From positions 1 to 5,786 of the forward strand of contig CAZYBP010000057.1 of NCBI GenBank assembly GCA_964645555.1: a stretch of 5,786 nt of DNA, read 5' to 3'. A program made the position numbers and the translations under genes. Shown one piece after another: positions 5,672-5,786 of this stretch (its first letter is position 1; the number at the start of each line of letters is the position of its first letter). Under the pieces are notes generated by a model that worked only from the letters and a program-made list of their open reading frames with translations, had not been told where the DNA came from and did not search any database. The stretch comes from 2-02-FULL-38-15 sp964645555. GTDB taxonomy: Bacteria > Patescibacteriota > Microgenomatia > Daviesbacterales > UBA10151.

Positions 5672-5786
5672 TTAAATCACCGAGATAGCTATCAAATTAT
5701 ATAAACCATGAGCTGCCATGGAATAAAACAGGGAATTACCTCCTTGATTATCTTTGGTAATGCCAAAGTAAGCTCCAATTATTCCG
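5672..5786 (-). CDS. C-terminal end of a membrane protein, possibly PrsW-like intramembrane protease (5' partial)
   Basis: Only the last 37 codons are in the window; the frame is open at the right edge (first full codon at 5785) and ends in TAA at 5672-5674. The peptide starts GIIGAYFGITKDN and continues through SMAAHGLYNLIAIS to the C-terminus. A Gly-rich hydrophobic helix, a short polar loop and then AAHGLYN in a final hydrophobic helix resemble the last transmembrane segments of PrsW and other H-G-x-x-N membrane proteases, where the His is a metal ligand. That family call rests on about ten residues and is tentative. The stop lies 4 bases before the GTG of the WD40-type gene, so this is the upstream member of the same operon. 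Confidence 0.6.
   Translation of the reverse strand, partial: GIIGAYFGITKDNQGGNSLFYSMAAHGLYNLIAISVI
5676..5681 (-). promoter_or_regulatory. Ribosome binding site GGTGAT for the WD40-type gene
   Basis: GGTGAT matches the 3' half of AAGGAGGTGAT and lies 8 bases before GTG 5665-5667. It sits in the last codons of the upstream gene (TCG GTG ATT TAA) and supports the GTG start over the ATG at 5629-5631, which would cut the signal peptide. Confidence 0.55.

Noticed and set aside
5684..5693. Perfect 10-bp palindrome GATAGCTATC just upstream of the WD40-type gene, considered as an operator
   Set aside because: It lies within the coding end of the upstream gene of the same operon (codons for Ile-Ala-Ile) and has no promoter nearby.
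5706..5721. CCATG-AGCTGC-CATGG inverted repeat
   Set aside because: It is short, lies inside the coding sequence for Met-Ala-Ala-His-Gly, and no terminator or operator context surrounds it.
5738..5745. Strong Shine-Dalgarno-like AAGGAGGT on the minus strand
   Set aside because: It encodes Gln-Gly-Gly in the partial membrane protein; the next in-register ATG is 18 bases away and lies in the same hydrophobic frame, so no separate gene start is supported.

Overview
The window looks like a chromosomal fragment of an uncultured bacterium, most likely from the Patescibacteria/Candidate Phyla Radiation, although a DPANN-type archaeon or another metagenomic lineage cannot be excluded from sequence alone. 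Reasons: AT-leaning composition, tightly packed genes of lineage-specific surface-protein type, a secreted protein ending in a short Cys motif of the CGNxxCEPG type, a membrane-anchored sulfatase-like enzyme, and a run of 10 Ns of the kind left by metagenome scaffolding. Usable Shine-Dalgarno sequences (GGAGG, GGTGAT) and TAA/TAG stops argue for bacterial-style translation with the standard code. The assignment is inference.

Layout. On the + strand, 1-1437 is a 5'-truncated gene for a membrane-anchored sulfatase/LTA-synthase-like enzyme whose frame is already open at base 1. It converges on a minus-strand block that fills the rest of the window. Read in the direction of transcription (right to left), the block holds: the last 37 codons of a membrane protein, possibly a PrsW-like intramembrane protease (5672-5786); a secreted protein with an Ig-like domain, a WD40-type propeller and a Cys-rich tail (3772-5667); a membrane-anchored five-bladed propeller protein related in fold to glycoside hydrolase families such as GH43 (2806-3771); a small aromatic-free protein of 22-residue Ala/Gly/Val repeats (2145-2714); and a free-standing triple zinc-ribbon protein of topoisomerase-I type (1538-2068).

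The first three minus-strand genes are separated by 4 and 0 bases and are almost certainly one operon; the last codons of the WD40 gene double as the ribosome binding site of the next gene. The last two genes follow gaps of about 90 and 76 bases and could be cotranscribed or separately started; a TTGACA box lies upstream of the repeat protein. The operon appears to build an extracytoplasmic, propeller-rich surface module. The zinc-ribbon and repeat proteins have no clear functional link to it.

No RNA genes, CRISPR arrays, transposons, integrases or origins were seen. No stretch over 300 bases lacks a gene. I did not find a convincing new system; the most unusual items are the 22-residue repeat protein, the triple zinc-ribbon protein and the operon of two extracellular propellers.
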